Positions 25,324 to 34,306 are shown, counted from the stretch's first letter. The stretch is DNA of 64,000 bases from Micromonospora antibiotica (GCF_017599305.1 NZ_JAGFWR010000007.1:248001-312000), one strand, 5' to 3'. Program-made: numbers and translations. The notes: generated by a model not told the origin, from the letters alone.

Positions 25324-26172
25324 ATGAGTCGCGACACCGCACTCGTCTCGGCCGAATGGGCCGAGAAGAACCTCGACGCCCCGGGCGTCGTCTTCGTCGA
25401 GGTCGACGAGGACACCTCCGCCTATGACACCGGCCACATCGCCGGTGCCATCAAGCTCGACTGGAAGACCGACCTCCAGGACCAGGTCCGCCGGGACTTC
25501 GTCAACAAGGCCCAGTTCGAGGCGCTGCTCTCCGAGCGGGGCATCGGCAACGACGACGTCGTGGTCCTCTACGGCGGCAACAACAACTGGTTCGCCGCGT
25601 ACGCGTACTGGTACTTCAAGCTCTACGGCCACCGCGACGTCAAGCTGCTCGACGGCGGTCGCAAGAAGTGGGAGCTGGACGCCCGTCCGCTGGTCAAGGA
25701 CGCGGTGACCCGCCCGGCCACCCAGTACGTCGCGCAGGAGCCGGACACCTCGATCCGCGCGTTCCGCGATGAGGTCGTCGCCGCGATCGGCACCAAGAAC
25801 CTGGTCGACGTGCGCAGCCCCGACGAGTTCGCCGGCCGGCTGCTGGCCCCCGCGCACCTGCCGCAGGAGCAGGCGCAGCGGGCCGGGCACATCCCGACCG
25901 CGATCAGCGTGCCGTGGTCCAAGGCGGCCAACGAGGACGGCACCTTCAAGTCCGACGACGAGCTGCGCAAGATCTACGCCGACGCCGGGCTGGACGACGG
26001 CAAGGAGACCATCGCCTACTGCCGGATCGGCGAGCGTTCCTCGCACAGCTGGTTCGTCCTGCAGGAGCTGCTCGGCCACCCCAACGTGAAGAACTACGAC
26101 GGTTCCTGGACCGAGTACGGCTCGCTGGTCGGTGTGCCGGTGGCGCTCGGCGACGAGCCCGGGGAGGCCTGA
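25324..26172 (+). CDS. sseA: thiosulfate sulfurtransferase (rhodanese)
   Basis: 282 residues with two rhodanese domains. The first (residues 10-125) is inactive; the second carries the active loop CRIGERS with catalytic Cys at about residue 234. It moves sulfane sulfur from thiosulfate to an acceptor. The ATG at 25324 follows GGGAG. It is co-transcribed with the DUF1416 gene 3 bases downstream and preceded by the Cys-rich leader. Confidence 0.94.
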   Translation: MSRDTALVSAEWAEKNLDAPGVVFVEVDEDTSAYDTGHIAGAIKLDWKTDLQDQVRRDFVNKAQFEALLSERGIGNDDVVVLYGGNNNWFAAYAYWYFKLYGHRDVKLLDGGRKKWELDARPLVKDAVTRPATQYVAQEPDTSIRAFRDEVVAAIGTKNLVDVRSPDEFAGRLLAPAHLPQEQAQRAGHIPTAISVPWSKAANEDGTFKSDDELRKIYADAGLDDGKETIAYCRIGERSSHSWFVLQELLGHPNVKNYDGSWTEYGSLVGVPVALGDEPGEA

Positions 26173-26175
26173 GCC

Positions 26176-26496
26176 ATGACCGCTCCCACCGCCGCCGGTT
26201 GCGCCGCGCCGGACCAGTCCGCGCCTCTGCCGGCCAGCCTGGACCTGGAGAAGGAAACCGTCATCACCGGCCAGGTGCTGGCCGAGTCGGGCGACGTCGT
26301 GCCCGGCGCGTACGTCCGGTTGCTGGACTCGACAGGTGAGTTCACCGCCGAGGTCGTCACCTCGCCGACCGGGCAGTTCCGGTTCTTCGCCGCGCCGGGC
26401 AACTGGACCCTGCGGGCGCTGTCCCGGCACGGCAACGGCGACACCGCCGTGACCGCCAACCGGGGCATCAACGAGGTCTCCGTCACGGTGGCCTGA
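26176..26496 (+). CDS. DUF1416 protein
   Basis: 106 residues. A carboxypeptidase-regulatory-like beta sandwich (TGQVLAESGDVVPGAYVRLLD, TGQFRFFAAPGNWTLRAL) matches DUF1416, which in actinobacteria regularly follows sseA. A conserved Cys lies near the N-terminus (AAGCAAP). The partner role is unknown but is presumably tied to sulfur transfer. Confidence 0.9.
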   Translation: MTAPTAAGCAAPDQSAPLPASLDLEKETVITGQVLAESGDVVPGAYVRLLDSTGEFTAEVVTSPTGQFRFFAAPGNWTLRALSRHGNGDTAVTANRGINEVSVTVA

Positions 26497-26509
26497 CCCA
26501 CGCATCGAT

Positions 26510-26555
26510 CGGCCCGGGGCCGGTCACCCCACCCGGGGTGACCGGCCCCGGGCCG
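26510..26555 (+). terminator. strong hairpin terminator of the sseA operon
   Basis: A perfect 21-bp GC stem (26510-26530 with 26535-26555) and a 4-base loop, 14 bases after the DUF1416 stop. Confidence 0.92.
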
Positions 26556-26682
26556 TCGCACCCTCCGGCGGCCCGCCCGGCACCCGGGTGTCCGCGCCCG
26601 GCAGGCGCGAGTGCCCGCCGCCCGGCAGGCGCAAGGTGCCTGTCGCCCGCCAGCCCACCGGGCCTTCGCCCGGCCGGCGGTG

Positions 26683-26937
26683 TCACGAGGTGCAGCCGCC
26701 CTGGTGATCGACCCGCCGGACGCAGCGGCGACGCCCACCGAGCCGCCTGTCGCAGAAGACCTGATGCTGCGGTTGCGACCCGCCCTCCTCGGAGACGGTC
26801 GTCTCACCGAGCACCAACTCCGGCAGGAACGCCAGCGACCGCCCGATCGCACGGGCCAGCAGCCGCGCCGCCGGCAGGTCGTCGGCGGCGACAGTCAGGT
26901 GTACGACGTACCGCTCGCGCTCGGTCGCGGTGGTCAC
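26683..26937 (-). CDS. 84-residue protein coupled to the DivIVA-like gene
   Basis: Starts with GTG at 26937, overlapping the upstream stop (GTGA). The first 55 residues alternate hydrophobic and charged stretches (RYVVHLTVAADDLPAARLLARAI). The C-terminus is Arg- and Cys-rich (FCDRRLGGRRRC). No family is recognised. The coupling suggests it works with the DivIVA-like protein. Confidence 0.6.
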   Translation of the reverse strand: MTTATERERYVVHLTVAADDLPAARLLARAIGRSLAFLPELVLGETTVSEEGGSQPQHQVFCDRRLGGRRRCVRRVDHQGGCTS

Positions 26938-27530
26938 GCCCGCACCACCCGGGGTGCGAACCGGGACTGCCAGTCGCGCAGCGCACCCTTGATCCGCGCG
27001 TTCTCCTCCCGGGTACGGGCCAGCTCGGCGTGCAGCACCGCCAGCTCGTCGGCGACCAGGTGCAGGAACCCGTCCACCTCGGCCGGGTCCAGCCCGTGCC
27101 GGGACCGCCGGAACCGTTGCTGCCGCACCTGGCTCGTGCAGAGCGGCCGGTGCGCCACCGGTTGGTAGTGGTGTGCCACCGGTTGGTGGTGGTGTGCCAC
27201 CGGTTGGTGGTGGTGTGCCGCCGGCCCGTGGTGGTGGCCGGTGTTCTGCCGCCCCGCTGCCCCGACCCACCCGGCGGTGGTCATCGGGGGTCGATGGAAC
27301 GCCCTGCGCCGGTTGGTTCTCGTCGCCCCGGGCCAGTTGGTGGTGACTGCCCTGGGCTGGTCGGTCGTGGTCGACCGGGGCCGGTCGGTTGTGGTCTCGC
27401 TGGGTCGGTTAACGGTGACTGCCCTGGGCTGGTCGGTCGTGGTCGACCACGACCAGTCGGTTGTGGTCTTCCTGGGCCGGCCGGCACCGGTCGACCGGTG
27501 CCGGCGGAGGAGTCGGAGGAACCTGCACAT
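26934..27530 (-). CDS. DivIVA-like coiled-coil protein with a repeat linker
   Basis: 198 residues from the ATG at 27530, which has AAAGGTGG upstream. Residues 1-20 are basic and hydrophobic (MCRFLRLLRRHR). Residues 20-130 are a Thr/Asp/Arg and then His/Pro/Val low-complexity linker from direct repeats. Residues 140-195 match the DivIVA domain (RHGLDPAEVDGFLHLVADEL), continuing as a coiled coil. DivIVA domains bind curved membrane at poles or septa in actinobacteria. Here that domain is C-terminal and the linker looks recently expanded, so function is uncertain. Confidence 0.65.
   Translation of the reverse strand: MCRFLRLLRRHRSTGAGRPRKTTTDWSWSTTTDQPRAVTVNRPSETTTDRPRSTTTDQPRAVTTNWPGATRTNRRRAFHRPPMTTAGWVGAAGRQNTGHHHGPAAHHHQPVAHHHQPVAHHYQPVAHRPLCTSQVRQQRFRRSRHGLDPAEVDGFLHLVADELAVLHAELARTREENARIKGALRDWQSRFAPRVVRA
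27160..27480. repeat. degenerate tandem repeats in the DivIVA-like linker
   Basis: TGTGCCACCGGTTGGTGGTG-type units (about 27164-27220) and two near copies of a CTGGTCGGTCGTGGTCGACC block (about 27356 and 27428) encode the His/Pro and Thr/Asp-rich linker. Confidence 0.75.
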
Positions 27531-27647
27531 GATGGGCCACCTTTCCCGCAGGGGCAGCGGGATGGCGCTGCCGTGGAAGGTGGTCGGGGCGGGCGGGTTC
27601 CCTTCCAGCGTCGTCACCCGCCCCGACCGGGGGAGAGCCCTGCTCGT

Positions 27648-27775
27648 TGCCACGCGAGGAGTGCTCGCCGACCAACTTATTTGAGGAACTTGAGAGAGTC
27701 AACGACTGGTTGCAGTGCGTAGTTGCGTGCCGTGATGAGAGCGTGATCGAATCGCGGGTGCCACGCGAGGAGTGC
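27648..27775 (+). repeat. 17-bp direct repeat around the gntR translation start
   Basis: TGCCACGCGAGGAGTGC is found at 27648-27664 and again at 27759-27775, where its GAGGAG forms the ribosome binding site of the GntR gene. A TTGA-gagag-TCAA palindrome at 27690-27702 lies between the copies and could be an operator. Confidence 0.7.
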
Positions 27776-27776
27776 C

Positions 27777-28016
27777 ATGCCTGCGACCCCGGACTACATC
27801 CGGATCTCCGACGAGATCGTCGCCGACGTCAGGTCGGGTAAGTACAAACCGGGCGACAAGCTGCCCTCGATCAGCGAGCAGTGCAGCCGGTTCAGCGTCA
27901 GCCCGTCGACGATCAACCTGGTCAACGTGCGGCTGGAGGCGCTCGGGGTGATCAGCCGGCACCAGGGCAAGGGCATCTACATCACCGACCCGGCGACGTG
28001 GCTGCGTAAGCCCTGA
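27777..28016 (+). CDS. short GntR-family regulator (DNA-binding domain only)
   Basis: 79 residues comprising only the winged helix-turn-helix of the GntR family (YIRISDEIVADVRSGKYKPGD, PSTINLVNVRLEALGVI, GKGIYIT). Typical GntR proteins are about 240 residues with an effector domain, which is absent, so it is either a small stand-alone regulator or a truncated one. The clean start, ribosome binding site and stop favour an intact gene. Confidence 0.8.
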   Translation: MPATPDYIRISDEIVADVRSGKYKPGDKLPSISEQCSRFSVSPSTINLVNVRLEALGVISRHQGKGIYITDPATWLRKP

Positions 28017-28107
28017 CGGCGGTTGACGCTTCCTCGGGCCGTGGTATGTCCCCTCCACGGCGGGATGCCTCCTCGCGGCCGGATGCCCCCTCCATGATCG
28101 ACTCAAT

Positions 28108-28164
28108 TTCATGGTTGTAGTGGTATCCGCCCGCTCTGATGCCACTACAACCATGAAGTAGTGG
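28108..28164. terminator. long low-GC palindrome between gntR and the protease gene
   Basis: TTCATGGTTGTAGTGGTATC (28108-28127) pairs with 28138-28157 across a 10-base loop: 20 bp with one wobble. CCACTAC (28142-28148) can instead pair with GTAGTGG (28158-28164), so two folds compete. It lies between convergent genes and may terminate both, or be a mobile palindromic element; its AT content is far above its surroundings. Confidence 0.65.
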
Positions 28165-28266
28165 CGCCTCGGTCGCTGGACCCCCTCGCGCCCCGGTCGC
28201 CGGGGGACGTGGCGGTGGCCGCCGACCCGGGAGGGGTCGACGGCCACCGTCAGTGCGGCTGTCCGG

Positions 28267-31200
28267 TCAGAGGCCGGACGCCCGTGCTCCCGCACAGGTC
28301 GACGTCGGCGCCAGGCGGAAGTCGAGCGTGCCGACGATGCCTGCTTCCACGACGGCCCGCTGGACCTGGGGCACCCAGCTGTCCTTCGCCACGATCACCT
28401 CGTACCTGCCCTTGGGCAGCCACCAGGCGTAGCGGCCCTGGGCGTCGGCGGTGAGCGTGGTGCCGGTGGTCGAGTTGACCAGGTTCAGCCGGATCGTGGC
28501 CGGAACGCCGACGGTCTGGCCGCCGCAGGTCACCCCGGTCACCGTGCCCTGGATCTTGCCCCAGTTGTTCGGTGGCGAGACGTTCATCTCGACCCCGACC
28601 GACGACACCGGGTACGGCGTGTCCGAGGTGATCCCCAGCTCACCCGAGTATGCCCCGGGCTGGAGCACCCCGGCCGCCGCCGTGGCGGTCAGCGTGACGG
28701 TGACCGTCTGGGACGCCCCCGGGGCCAGCGTGAAGCTGGTCGGTGCGGTGGACAGCCACGGCAGGTCACTGGCGTCGGCGCAGCCTTCCAGCCCACCGAG
28801 CCGCTCGCTGTCCGCCGAGCCGACGAACGAGCTGGGCGAACCACCGATCTTGTACGCCCCGCAGGCGGCAGCGCCCCGGTACCTGTTGAACTGGGCGTTC
28901 GGCAGGTTCCGCCACGCCCCGGCGACCGGGTCGAAGCCGACCGTCCGGTTGGTGACCGACGTCGAGCCGCCCGTCACCCCGCCGGCCAGCACCAGCATGC
29001 CGCCGGCCGACGCGTACTGGGAGCCCCACAGGTCGACCGGGAGGTTCGGCAGCGGGCTCCAGGTGTCCGACGCCGGCTCGTACCGCCAGGCGTCGGTGTA
29101 CTCGTCGTCGGCGACGCCACCGGCGCAGTACACCTGGGCGCCGATCCCGCCGCAGGACAGCCAGGAGACCGGGTGCGGGTAGGCCGCTCCGGCCCGGAAC
29201 GTCCCGGTACGCGGATCGAACACCACCAGCTTGTTGCTCTCCGTGCAGGTGGTGTCGACGCAGCCACCGACCAGGTACACCTTGCCGCCCGCCACGGCGG
29301 TGCCGGCTGCGGCGGCAGGGGCCGGGTTGACCGCCCCGGCCAGGGTGCTCCACGAACCGCTGGCCGGGTCGAAGACGTCCACCGTCGGCTCGGCACCGGT
29401 GCCGTCGCCCCAGCCGCCGAGCACGTACAGCTTGCCGCTGATACCCACGGCGGACGGCTTGGAACGGGCGTGCGGCAGGTCGGGCAGCGCCGTCCAGACG
29501 CCGGTGGCCGGCTCGAACACCCAGGCCTTGCGCTCGTTGCCGGTGTCACCACCGCCGCCGACCGAGTAGACCTTACCGTCCAGGTTGGCCGCCGCGTTGT
29601 CGTAGATCGCGGCGGGCAGGTTGGTGATCCGCGTCCAGGCGTCGTCGGCCTGCGGCGCGGCGTCGGCGTTCCCGCCGCCGTACCGGGCACCGGTACGGCC
29701 GGTGCTGATCCCCTTGACCACCTGCTCCCGCAGCGGTGCGCCGCCGGTGGACAGCACCTCGAACCCGCCACCGCGTTCCAGCAGCTCCACGGTCGCCGGG
29801 GCGGAGCCCGTGTTGCGGACCGTCACCTTGGCGTTGCGGGTGCTGCCGTACGGCTGGTGGGCCTCGATCGTGGTGGTGCTGACGGTGAGCCGCCCCGCGG
29901 CCAGGGCCAGGTCGGCCCGGCGGGTGCTGTCGGCCACCACCGTCACCTGCTGGGTGACCGGGGTGTACGGCGGCCGGGACGCGGTGAACGGGTGGGCGCC
30001 GGTCAGCCCCGAGAAGAGGTGGTAGAAGCCGTCCGGCAGGTTCGGGTCGTCCGGGGTGGCCGCCGAGACGGCCGTGTCGGTGGGCCGGTCGACGCTGGTC
30101 ACCGTCACCCCGTTGACGGCCGCGCCGGTGTTGCGGTCGGTGGTGTTGCCGACCACCAGGCCACCCGGCACGGGGGTGCAGTCCCGGTTGACCAGCTGGA
30201 CGTCGTCCACCTGCCACCACCAGGCGAAGGTGCCCTTGAACCGGAAGCGCACCAGCGCCCCGGTCGCGCCGGCCGCCGGGGTCAGCGGCACCTCCTCGAC
30301 GCGGGGGCCGCGCCGGCTGGCGGTCTGGTGCCACACGTTCGTCCAGCTCGCCCCGGCGTCGGTGGAGACGTCCACGTCGGCGGTGTCGCTGATCCCGACC
30401 GCCCGCCAGTCGCTGCGGAACCGCAGCAGCGGAGCGGCCGAGGCGGACAGGTCGACCGGCGGGGCGATCAGGTCGGTGTCCTGGGTGTTGCCGGTGCCGA
30501 GCTTGTCGCTGTCGACGATCGCGAACCCGCCGGTGCCGCCGGTCAGGTTGCCCCGCGCACCCGGGTCGTTGAAGACCCAGCCGCCCTTCTCGGTGCGGTT
30601 GCGCACCGACCAGCCCTCCGGTGCGGTGGTGCCGTCGAAGCTCTGCGACAGCAGCGGCGCGCTGAGGCTGCCGGTGTAACCGGCGGCGACACAGGCCGCC
30701 TCGACCGGGACCGGGATGTCCGCAGTGGTGGCCGTCGCGCCGACGGTCAGGTCCTTGGTCACCGTCCGGTAGCCCGGGTACTTCGCGGTGACGGTGAGCT
30801 TGTAGTCGGAGTTGCCGGCCACGGTGAAGGAGTACCGGCCGGTCACCGGGTCGGTGAAGACCGGTGCGCCGGGCCGGCCGGCGACCTCGATCGTGGCGTA
30901 CAACGGCCAGCCGTGCCCGGAGCCGTCGGTGACCCGACCCGAGACGGTGACCGTCGGGGTCGCCGTCAGGGCGAAGTCCCGGGTGACAGTGCCGTCCGCC
31001 GGGACGGTCACGGTGCCGGTCGCGGTGCGGAAGCCGTACGCGGACACGGTCAGCGTGGTCTCGCCGGCCGGCACGGTCAGGGTGTACCGGCCGTCCGTGC
31101 CGGTGGTGGTGCTGCGGTCGCCGTCGGCGACGGTGGCACCGGCGACCGGGTCACCGTCGGCGGTGTCGGTGACCGTGCCGCTGATCCGGCCCACCGGCCC

Positions 31201-32649
31201 ACGCGGGGCCTGCCGGACCGCCTCGTACGCGTTGAGCCGACCCTCGCCGAAGACGTTGTTGTCGGCGGCGGTGCCCCCGCAGGTGGTCGCGTCGACGTCG
31301 GTCGCGGTGCGGTCGAGCAGTGCCTCCGTGGCGCCGATGTCACCGCGCAGGCTGGGCGCGGCCGACCAGACCAGGGCGATCGTGCCGGCCACGTGCGGGG
31401 CGGCCATCGAGGTGCCGTTGAACGACGCGTACCCGTTGCCGGGGACGCTGGAGCGCACGTTGCTGCCGGGCGCGGCGATGTTCGGCTTCAACCCGGCCGG
31501 GTCGGTGGCGTTGCCCCGGCCGGAGAAGCCGGAGATGTTGTTGTTCACGTCGTACGAGCCGACCGCGTACGCGTTGGAGTTGTCACCGGGGGAGCCGGCA
31601 CTGCCACAGGCCGGGCCGTCGTTGCCGGCGGAGAAGACCGGGAACATCCCGGCGGCCCGCCAGGCGGCCACGGTCTGCTGGTACCACAGGTCGCCGCCGT
31701 CGCCGCCCCAGGAGTTGTTGACGATGTCGGGGCGCAGGTCGGGGCGGGGGTTCTGGCCGTTGAGGTCGGTCGGGGCGAGCACCCACTGGCCGGCGGCCAG
31801 CAGTGAGGCGTCCGAGCAGTTGTTGGACTCGCAGCCCTTGGCGGCGATCCACTTCGCGCCGGGGGCGACCCCCACCTGGTTGGCGGACCCGTCGGTGCCG
31901 ACCATCGTGCCCATGGTGTGGGTGCCGTGGTCGTTGTTGTCGCAGGGGGCGTCCTGCGGGCAGATGCCGGCCGGGTCGTACCAGTCGTAGTTGTGGTCGA
32001 AGGTGCCGCCGCCGAGGTTGCCCCGGTAGGAGTTGACCAGCGCCGGGTGGTCGAACTGGACGCCGCTGTCGATGTTGGCGACGACCAGGCCTTCACCCCG
32101 GTCGCCGAACTCGTCCCAGACCCGGGGGGCGCCGATGTTGGTCAACCCCCACTCGACGGCGTCGGTGCCGGCGCGGGCGTCGGTGCTGCGGACCGGGCGG
32201 ATCAGCGGGTAGCTGCGGGTCGGGGAGATCCGGGCGACCTCGGGACGGGCGGCGACGACGTCCAGCAGCGCCCGGTCGCCGGTCACCCGGAGCGCGTTGG
32301 CGATCCAGTACGCGGTGTAGGTGGCCTTGCGGTCGTCGAGCACCGCGCGCAGGTCGCGCTGGGTCCGCTCGGCGGTGGTGGTGAGCAGTCGGTGGACCTC
32401 ACCGGCGCGGGCGTCCGGGCTGCGCAGCCGGGCCGCGTCGGCGAGCGGGGCCTGCTCGCGCAGGTAGACCAGGAAGGTTTCGGTGCCGTCGGCGAGTCCG
32501 TCGAGGACCTGCTGGTCCACGGTGGCCCGGGGCGTGGCCGGTGCGGCACCGGCGGGTAGTGCGGGCTGGGCGGTGAGGCCCAACAGTCCGGCCGCGAGCG
32601 CGGCCACCAATCGCCACCGGGACGGTCGTCCGGTCGGTCGTCTGAGCAC
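28267..32649 (-). CDS. secreted subtilisin-family protease with kelch and carboxypeptidase-like domains
   Basis: 1460 residues from the GTG at 32649, which follows GGGGAGGAA; an upstream ATG at 32718 is less likely. The order is signal peptide, I9-like propeptide (about 40-130), S8 catalytic domain with Asp in VVANIDSGVQFDH, His in NDHGTHTMG and Ser in FNGTSMAAPHVAGT, two carboxypeptidase-regulatory-like folds, a MAM/jelly-roll-like region, a third such fold, then a six-bladed kelch propeller and a C-terminal beta domain. It is probably an exoprotease that binds a polymer or protein substrate through the accessory domains. No sortase motif is seen. Confidence 0.9.
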   Translation of the reverse strand: MLRRPTGRPSRWRLVAALAAGLLGLTAQPALPAGAAPATPRATVDQQVLDGLADGTETFLVYLREQAPLADAARLRSPDARAGEVHRLLTTTAERTQRDLRAVLDDRKATYTAYWIANALRVTGDRALLDVVAARPEVARISPTRSYPLIRPVRSTDARAGTDAVEWGLTNIGAPRVWDEFGDRGEGLVVANIDSGVQFDHPALVNSYRGNLGGGTFDHNYDWYDPAGICPQDAPCDNNDHGTHTMGTMVGTDGSANQVGVAPGAKWIAAKGCESNNCSDASLLAAGQWVLAPTDLNGQNPRPDLRPDIVNNSWGGDGGDLWYQQTVAAWRAAGMFPVFSAGNDGPACGSAGSPGDNSNAYAVGSYDVNNNISGFSGRGNATDPAGLKPNIAAPGSNVRSSVPGNGYASFNGTSMAAPHVAGTIALVWSAAPSLRGDIGATEALLDRTATDVDATTCGGTAADNNVFGEGRLNAYEAVRQAPRGPVGRISGTVTDTADGDPVAGATVADGDRSTTTGTDGRYTLTVPAGETTLTVSAYGFRTATGTVTVPADGTVTRDFALTATPTVTVSGRVTDGSGHGWPLYATIEVAGRPGAPVFTDPVTGRYSFTVAGNSDYKLTVTAKYPGYRTVTKDLTVGATATTADIPVPVEAACVAAGYTGSLSAPLLSQSFDGTTAPEGWSVRNRTEKGGWVFNDPGARGNLTGGTGGFAIVDSDKLGTGNTQDTDLIAPPVDLSASAAPLLRFRSDWRAVGISDTADVDVSTDAGASWTNVWHQTASRRGPRVEEVPLTPAAGATGALVRFRFKGTFAWWWQVDDVQLVNRDCTPVPGGLVVGNTTDRNTGAAVNGVTVTSVDRPTDTAVSAATPDDPNLPDGFYHLFSGLTGAHPFTASRPPYTPVTQQVTVVADSTRRADLALAAGRLTVSTTTIEAHQPYGSTRNAKVTVRNTGSAPATVELLERGGGFEVLSTGGAPLREQVVKGISTGRTGARYGGGNADAAPQADDAWTRITNLPAAIYDNAAANLDGKVYSVGGGGDTGNERKAWVFEPATGVWTALPDLPHARSKPSAVGISGKLYVLGGWGDGTGAEPTVDVFDPASGSWSTLAGAVNPAPAAAAGTAVAGGKVYLVGGCVDTTCTESNKLVVFDPRTGTFRAGAAYPHPVSWLSCGGIGAQVYCAGGVADDEYTDAWRYEPASDTWSPLPNLPVDLWGSQYASAGGMLVLAGGVTGGSTSVTNRTVGFDPVAGAWRNLPNAQFNRYRGAAACGAYKIGGSPSSFVGSADSERLGGLEGCADASDLPWLSTAPTSFTLAPGASQTVTVTLTATAAAGVLQPGAYSGELGITSDTPYPVSSVGVEMNVSPPNNWGKIQGTVTGVTCGGQTVGVPATIRLNLVNSTTGTTLTADAQGRYAWWLPKGRYEVIVAKDSWVPQVQRAVVEAGIVGTLDFRLAPTSTCAGARASGL

Positions 32650-32953
32650 GCTGTTCCTCCCCACGTCGTCGGGCCCGATCGGTTCGGACCCGGCCGCGTG
32701 TGCCGTGGTGGTGGCCACGCGGAGCGGCTGGGGGAGACGGCCGGTGGTGGGTGCTGGAGGGCCGGCCCCCCACGGCCGCTGTGCATCATGCTCAGCCGGA
32801 GAAGCATACTGATCAATGGATCGGGTCGGTCAGTATTTGGTCAGTAACCAGGCGCCACGCTGACCGTTAGGCTGAATCCAGCCGCGTCGGCACCTGTCGT
32901 GGGCGGACGGGACCGTCGGCAGCGGGCGGCAGGTGCGCTCCTGGGGAGGACGT
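32650..32953. promoter_or_regulatory. divergent spacer with TCAGTA repeats
   Basis: ATACTGA at 32806-32812 is inverted relative to TCAGTAT at 32830-32836, and TCAGTAA follows at 32841-32847. This AT-rich cluster lies between the protease and a winged-helix regulator and could be the regulator's operator. TAGGCT at 32868-32873 is a candidate -10 for the rightward gene. Confidence 0.45.
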
Positions 32954-33454
32954 GTGACCGGTGTCGACATCCCGTTCGTGGTCTGTGTGAGCGCCGACGT
33001 CTCGGTCCGGGAGCGGGTGGTCCGCCGGCTCGACGACCTCGGCCCGGTGGTGATCTGTGCCGACCTGGCCGAACTACGCGCCATGCTCTTCCCGACCCCG
33101 TCGGCGTCCGCCGCGCCACCGACCGGGCCGACCCCGGTGCGCTGCGGCGACCTGGTCGTCGACCCGGCCGGACACCTGGTCACCTGGCGGGGGGAGCCGT
33201 TGGCGCTGACCCGGTTGGAGCGGGAGCTGCTGTCCCGGCTGGCCGGTGACCCGGGGGCGGTCTGGAGCTACGAACGGATCTTCGGCTCGGTCTGGGGCGG
33301 TGCCTGGCTGGGTGACGCGGCGATCCTGCACTCGGCGGTCAAGCGGCTGCGCCGCAAGCTGCGCGCGGTGCCGGGCTGCCCGCAGGTGCAGACCGTGCGC
33401 GGTGTCGGCTACCGGCTCGGCGTACCGCCCGGCCGGCCTGCGGTGGGGCCGTGA
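32954..33454 (+). CDS. winged-helix (OmpR-type) transcriptional regulator
   Basis: 166 residues. About 55 residues resemble a shortened, degenerate receiver domain (FVVCVSADVSVRERVVRRLDDL) without clear phosphorylation residues. Residues 65-160 are a Trans_Reg_C DNA-binding domain (LALTRLERELLSRLAG, AVKRLRRKLRAV, VRGVGYRLG). It stands divergent to the large protease and 12 bases before a membrane-anchored protein gene, so control of either is plausible. Confidence 0.85.
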   Translation: MTGVDIPFVVCVSADVSVRERVVRRLDDLGPVVICADLAELRAMLFPTPSASAAPPTGPTPVRCGDLVVDPAGHLVTWRGEPLALTRLERELLSRLAGDPGAVWSYERIFGSVWGGAWLGDAAILHSAVKRLRRKLRAVPGCPQVQTVRGVGYRLGVPPGRPAVGP

Positions 33455-33466
33455 CACGATGATCCG

Positions 33467-34306
33467 GTGAGTGGTGCCGTCCATCCGGGGTACGCCCCAC
33501 CGCCCGGTCCGTCCGCGCCGCGCCGCCGGTTGCGCTGGCTGCTGGCGGTGACCGTGGCCTGGGCGGTGCTGCTGGGCGTGCTCACCTGGTGGTCGGCGCG
33601 CAACGACGCGCCGACCGTGCGGGAGCAGCGCACCCTCGCCGAAGCCGGCCCGGTGGTGGACCGGGCCCTCGGTCAACTCGTCGCGGCGGTCGGCGACGGG
33701 GCCTGGGCGCTGACCGGGCCACAGGTCGAGCGGGGCTGCCGGATCACCCCGATGTCCGCCGGCGCGACCCTGAGCCGGGGGCTGGACGTGCTGGTCGCCG
33801 AGGGTGGCGAGCGGGCGTTGCTGGACCGGGTCGCCGACCGGCTGCCGGCCGACTGGCGGGCCGGGGTGCGCGCCGGTTCGGCGGGGCCCCGGCTGCGCGC
33901 CGACGCGGGGGGGTTCGTCACCGTGCAGGGGCGGGTCACCAGCGGCGGCCGGGTCCGGTTGACCGCCGACACCGGGTGCCGCCCGGTCGGCGCCGGCTAT
34001 CCGCAACCCCCGGCTGCGTCGGCCGATCCGACGCTGGACGCCGCGCTGGCGGCCCTGGGCCGCGCGGCGCAGACCGCCCCGCAACCGGTCACCGCCCCCT
34101 GCCCGGGCGGCGGCACCGCCCGTACCGTCGCCGTCACGGCCGGGGCCGCACCGGCCGCGCTGACCGGCCTGCGCCCGTTGGCCGCCGGCCCCCCGGTGGT
34201 CGACCTCCCCGAGGTGTACGCCTACCGCAGCGGCCCGACCACCGTGCTGGCCGACGGCACCGGCGCGCAGCTGCGGCTCTCCGCCTCCACCGGCTGCCCC
34301 GCCTGA
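33467..34306 (+). CDS. membrane-anchored exported protein, unknown function
   Basis: 279 residues. A basic Pro-rich N-terminus is followed by one membrane segment (WLLAVTVAWAVLLGVLTWW) and an external region with four well-spaced Cys (ERGCRITP, DTGCRPVG, TAPCPGGG, STGCPA). Those Cys could form disulfides. No family is recognised. It lies 12 bases after the winged-helix gene and is probably co-transcribed. Confidence 0.65.
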   Translation: MSGAVHPGYAPPPGPSAPRRRLRWLLAVTVAWAVLLGVLTWWSARNDAPTVREQRTLAEAGPVVDRALGQLVAAVGDGAWALTGPQVERGCRITPMSAGATLSRGLDVLVAEGGERALLDRVADRLPADWRAGVRAGSAGPRLRADAGGFVTVQGRVTSGGRVRLTADTGCRPVGAGYPQPPAASADPTLDAALAALGRAAQTAPQPVTAPCPGGGTARTVAVTAGAAPAALTGLRPLAAGPPVVDLPEVYAYRSGPTTVLADGTGAQLRLSASTGCPA

